The position numbers and the translations under genes are program-made. A model generated the notes under the pieces. That model was given only the letters and a program-made list of their open reading frames with translations. It was not told the origin of the DNA and did no database searches. From NCBI GenBank assembly GCA_051646185.1, contig JBOFCS010000041.1, positions 1 to 13,469 on the forward strand: 13,469 bases of DNA. Direction: 5' to 3'. Of this stretch, positions 10,990-13,469 are shown in pieces (within the stretch, counting starts at the first letter, position 1; each line of letters opens with the position of its first letter). Origin of the DNA: JBOFCS01 sp051646185. Lineage in GTDB: Bacteria; Actinomycetota; Actinomycetes; Mycobacteriales; Mycobacteriaceae.

Positions 10990-13469
10990 ATGGCAGGTAA
11001 GACTGGGACCCGTAATTCAAGCGCGCGTAAGCCCACATCCAGTGGCTCCGGCCAGGCATCTCAGCGTTCCGGCGCTGCACGCGGCGCTTCGAATGCAGCA
11101 AACAAAACAAGGCGTTCATCAAGTAAAGCGGCTCCCAGTCGGACCTCATCGAATAGGCCAGTTGCAAATACGCGAGGGTCTTTATCGACAGCCCGAACGG
11201 CGCAGAAGCGGACTTCAAGTGGTTTCTTTGGTGGTATTGGTAGGGGTGTGGGGACGGCATGGTCTGTTGCCGCTAAGGGAGTTGGCGCAACAGCTAGGGC
11301 TGTTGGTAAGGCTAAAGATTTAGAACATGGGCACCGCAGGGATGGTATTGCCCTGGTCTTGATCGCCCTCGCTGTCGTGGTTGCTGCGGGCGTCTGGATG
11401 GATGCAGCTGGTCCAGTAGGTGGTTGGATAGACACTGCGGTTCGGTCAGTAGTCGGGGCAGCATCAGCAACAATTCCTTTATTGCTCATGGGTGTCGCGA
11501 TAGCGCTAATGCGTACCGAGCCTAATCCTGATGCTCGACCAAGACTGATATTAGGTACAGCGCTTGTTGGGTTCCCAATACTGGGATTATGGCATTTATT
11601 CTCTGGGTCCCCAGCTGATGCCAAGGGACGAGCAGTGGCCGGTGGTTTTTTGGGTTTTGTTGCTGGAGGACCGCTAAGTGATGGTGTTACCGCTTGGATT
11701 GCTGCGCCATTGCTGCTCTTAGGGATTGTTTTTGGTGTGCTTTTGCTTACCGGTACCACTATTCGTGAAGTACCGCAGGCGCTTCGCTCAATCTTTGGCG
11801 TTGAACGTCATGATGACGAATATGGCGAGTACCATCCAGAAGAAGAGTATCAAGATGAGTGGGAGAGTCTTTCGAACCTTGCTGATTCCCAGCAATACTC
11901 GGGTTCCCCTTACGATAATTATCCGCTTGACGAAGCAGAAGCCGATGCACTTTCCTTGGTAAGTGGGGCCAATGAACAGAGCACTGAAAAACTTCCGCGA
12001 AATTCGCGTTCGCGAAAAGCATCAGCAGCTTCGTCAGATCCTGCTGATGGACTTTCTGTTAGTTCTGATCCAGAAATTCTTTCGGTACCTGATATAGCCC
12101 CAGTGCCACTCACTAGTAATCAGATTAAAGTTACTCCGCCTAAGTCGGAACAAATTTCTGATGAAGATCGCATGGTTGTTGATCGAGTTGCTGATGGTGA
12201 CTACACGTTGCCTTCGCTAGATTTACTGATTGCTGGTGATCCGCCAAAACTGAGAAGTAGCGCCAATGACCAAATGATTGAAGCGATTACTGAAGTCCTT
12301 GCACAGTTTAAGATTGATGCGGCGGTTACTGGATTTACTCGTGGACCGACGGTGACTCGTTATGAAGTGGAGTTAGGTCCTGGAGTTAAAGTAGAAAAAA
12401 TTACTGCACTGCAACGCAATATTTCCTATGCGGTAGCAACAGATAATGTGCGGTTACTTGCTCCAATTCCTGGAAAATCTGCCGTTGGAATTGAAGTTCC
12501 AAACTCGGATCGGGAGATGGTACGCCTTGCCGATGTACTAACAGCACCTTCAACTCGGCGAGATCACCATCCGTTGGTGATAGGTCTTGGTAAAGATATT
12601 GAAGGTGACTTTGTTTCAGCAAATCTTGCCAAAATGCCACATTTACTTGTTGCAGGTTCCACTGGTTCTGGTAAGTCAAGTTTTGTTAACTCCATGTTGG
12701 TTTCGCTCCTAGCGCGTGCTACACCTGATGAGGTTCGAATGATCCTCATTGACCCCAAAATGGTGGAACTCACTCCTTACGAAGGTATTCCACATCTGAT
12801 TACCCCCATTATTACTCAGCCCAAAAAAGCTGCAGCTGCTTTGACTTGGCTGGTTGAGGAGATGGAACAGCGCTATCAAGATATGCAGGCGAACAAGGTT
12901 CGCCATGTTGATGACTTTAATAAGAAGGTGCGAAGTGGGGAGATAACAGCTCCATTAGGTAGCGAACGTGTCTACCGCCCCTATCCTTATATTCTCGCCA
13001 TTGTAGATGAGCTCGCTGATCTGATGATGACGGCGCCTCGGGATGTCGAGGAAGCTATTGTGCGGATCACTCAAAAAGCTCGTGCGGCTGGTATTCACCT
13101 TGTACTTGCTACTCAGAGACCATCAGTGGATGTGGTTACTGGTCTTATTAAAACAAATGTGCCCTCTCGATTAGCTTTTGCTACTTCGTCATTAACTGAT
13201 AGCCGTGTTATTTTAGATCAACCTGGTGCGGAAAAGCTGATTGGTATGGGTGACGCATTATTCCTACCTATGGGCGCCGGAAAACCAACCCGTTTACAGG
13301 GTGCCTTTATCACAGATGAAGAAATTTCCGCTGTTGTGGACTTCGCTAAAAACCAGGCTGAGCCTGAGTACACCGAAGGGGTGACGGTTACCAAAGCTGG
13401 TGAGAAAAAAGATGTTGACCCCGATATTGGCGATGACATGGATGTTCTCTTGCAAGCTGTTGAATTGGT
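10990..13469 (+). CDS. ftsK: DNA translocase FtsK (3' end outside window)
   Basis: 826 complete codons are visible and the frame runs off the window. FtsK anchors at the septum and pumps DNA to complete chromosome segregation and XerCD dimer resolution. The first 117 residues are a basic Ser/Ala/Thr-rich tail. About four membrane helices follow (roughly 118-138, 154-175, 186-205, 232-254). A variable acidic then Ser/Pro linker runs to about 390. The alpha domain comes next, and then the beta RecA-like motor with Walker A GSTGSGKS (556-563) and Walker B ILAIVDELADLM (668-679, Asp673/Glu674). IDPKMVELTPYEGIPHL, QKARAAGIHLVLATQRPSVD and the FATSSLTDSRVILD segment are hallmarks. The C-terminal gamma domain, which reads DNA polarity, is not in view. 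The ATG at 10990 is chosen because it is the first in frame and follows TAATCT by six bases. Confidence 0.96.
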   Translation, partial: MAGKTGTRNSSARKPTSSGSGQASQRSGAARGASNAANKTRRSSSKAAPSRTSSNRPVANTRGSLSTARTAQKRTSSGFFGGIGRGVGTAWSVAAKGVGATARAVGKAKDLEHGHRRDGIALVLIALAVVVAAGVWMDAAGPVGGWIDTAVRSVVGAASATIPLLLMGVAIALMRTEPNPDARPRLILGTALVGFPILGLWHLFSGSPADAKGRAVAGGFLGFVAGGPLSDGVTAWIAAPLLLLGIVFGVLLLTGTTIREVPQALRSIFGVERHDDEYGEYHPEEEYQDEWESLSNLADSQQYSGSPYDNYPLDEAEADALSLVSGANEQSTEKLPRNSRSRKASAASSDPADGLSVSSDPEILSVPDIAPVPLTSNQIKVTPPKSEQISDEDRMVVDRVADGDYTLPSLDLLIAGDPPKLRSSANDQMIEAITEVLAQFKIDAAVTGFTRGPTVTRYEVELGPGVKVEKITALQRNISYAVATDNVRLLAPIPGKSAVGIEVPNSDREMVRLADVLTAPSTRRDHHPLVIGLGKDIEGDFVSANLAKMPHLLVAGSTGSGKSSFVNSMLVSLLARATPDEVRMILIDPKMVELTPYEGIPHLITPIITQPKKAAAALTWLVEEMEQRYQDMQANKVRHVDDFNKKVRSGEITAPLGSERVYRPYPYILAIVDELADLMMTAPRDVEEAIVRITQKARAAGIHLVLATQRPSVDVVTGLIKTNVPSRLAFATSSLTDSRVILDQPGAEKLIGMGDALFLPMGAGKPTRLQGAFITDEEISAVVDFAKNQAEPEYTEGVTVTKAGEKKDVDPDIGDDMDVLLQAVEL

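Noticed and set aside
10910..11323. Plus-strand open frame of 137 codons overlapping the FtsK start
   Set aside because: It lies in another frame over the FtsK tail, has no recognisable domain and no ribosome binding site.
11061..11759. Long minus-strand open frame (232 codons) opposite the FtsK N-terminus
   Set aside because: It is Pro/Ala/Thr-rich with no family resemblance and is the mirror of the low-complexity FtsK coding sequence. The plus frame has clear FtsK motifs.
1..13469. CRISPR, toxin-antitoxin, phage defence, insertion sequence, tRNA or riboswitch
   Set aside because: I read the gaps and frames for repeats, transposase-like motifs and conserved RNA cores and found none. All gaps are under 160 bases and the genes are housekeeping or conserved families.

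Overview
This window looks like ordinary chromosome from an actinobacterium of the Mycobacteriales (relatives of Mycobacterium, Rhodococcus and Corynebacterium). DapB, ThyA, DHFR, ThyX, DapA, RNase J and FtsK all read, from memory, as close relatives of the M. tuberculosis proteins. Their order (dapB - small membrane protein - flavodoxin-like protein - thyA - dfrA - thyX - dapA - rnj - ftsK) is a compact version of M. tuberculosis Rv2773c to Rv2748c. Base composition is only about half G+C in the stretches I counted (about 46% in part of rnj), which is low for this order. I cannot name a genus.

Layout. Bases 2-568: 3' end of a GH63/MGH1-like glycoside hydrolase. 653-2335: dapB, a two-helix membrane protein and a flavodoxin-fold protein, joined by 4-base and 8-base overlaps and so probably one operon. 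2336-2491: a structured gap. 2492-3079: a DUF937 protein with a Gly/Leu-rich tail. 3141-4450: thyA and dfrA with a 4-base ATGA overlap. 4474-5730: an AlkX/YcaQ-type DNA glycosylase. 5843-6595: thyX. 6707-9402: dapA and rnj with a 4-base overlap. 9406-10188, minus strand: a TauE/SafE (TSUP) transporter, convergent with rnj. 10251-10877: a TIGR03085-type metal-binding protein. 10990-end: N-terminal 826 codons of ftsK.

How the genes work together. ThyA makes dTMP and turns methylene-THF into dihydrofolate, which the co-translated DHFR recycles. ThyX makes dTMP by a flavin route that leaves THF reduced. DapA and DapB are consecutive enzymes of the DAP/lysine pathway, which feeds peptidoglycan. 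RNase J handles RNA decay and processing, FtsK handles chromosome segregation at division, and the glycosylase is a DNA-repair enzyme.

The most useful non-coding observation concerns translation starts. Four of them (thyA, TSUP, the TIGR03085 gene, ftsK) have a TANNNT hexamer ending exactly six bases before the start codon, and dapA has one eight bases before. This is what leaderless mRNAs initiated at the start codon would look like. dapB and thyX instead have purine-rich ribosome binding sites. I found no CRISPR array, insertion sequence, phage gene, tRNA, rRNA or convincing new system.
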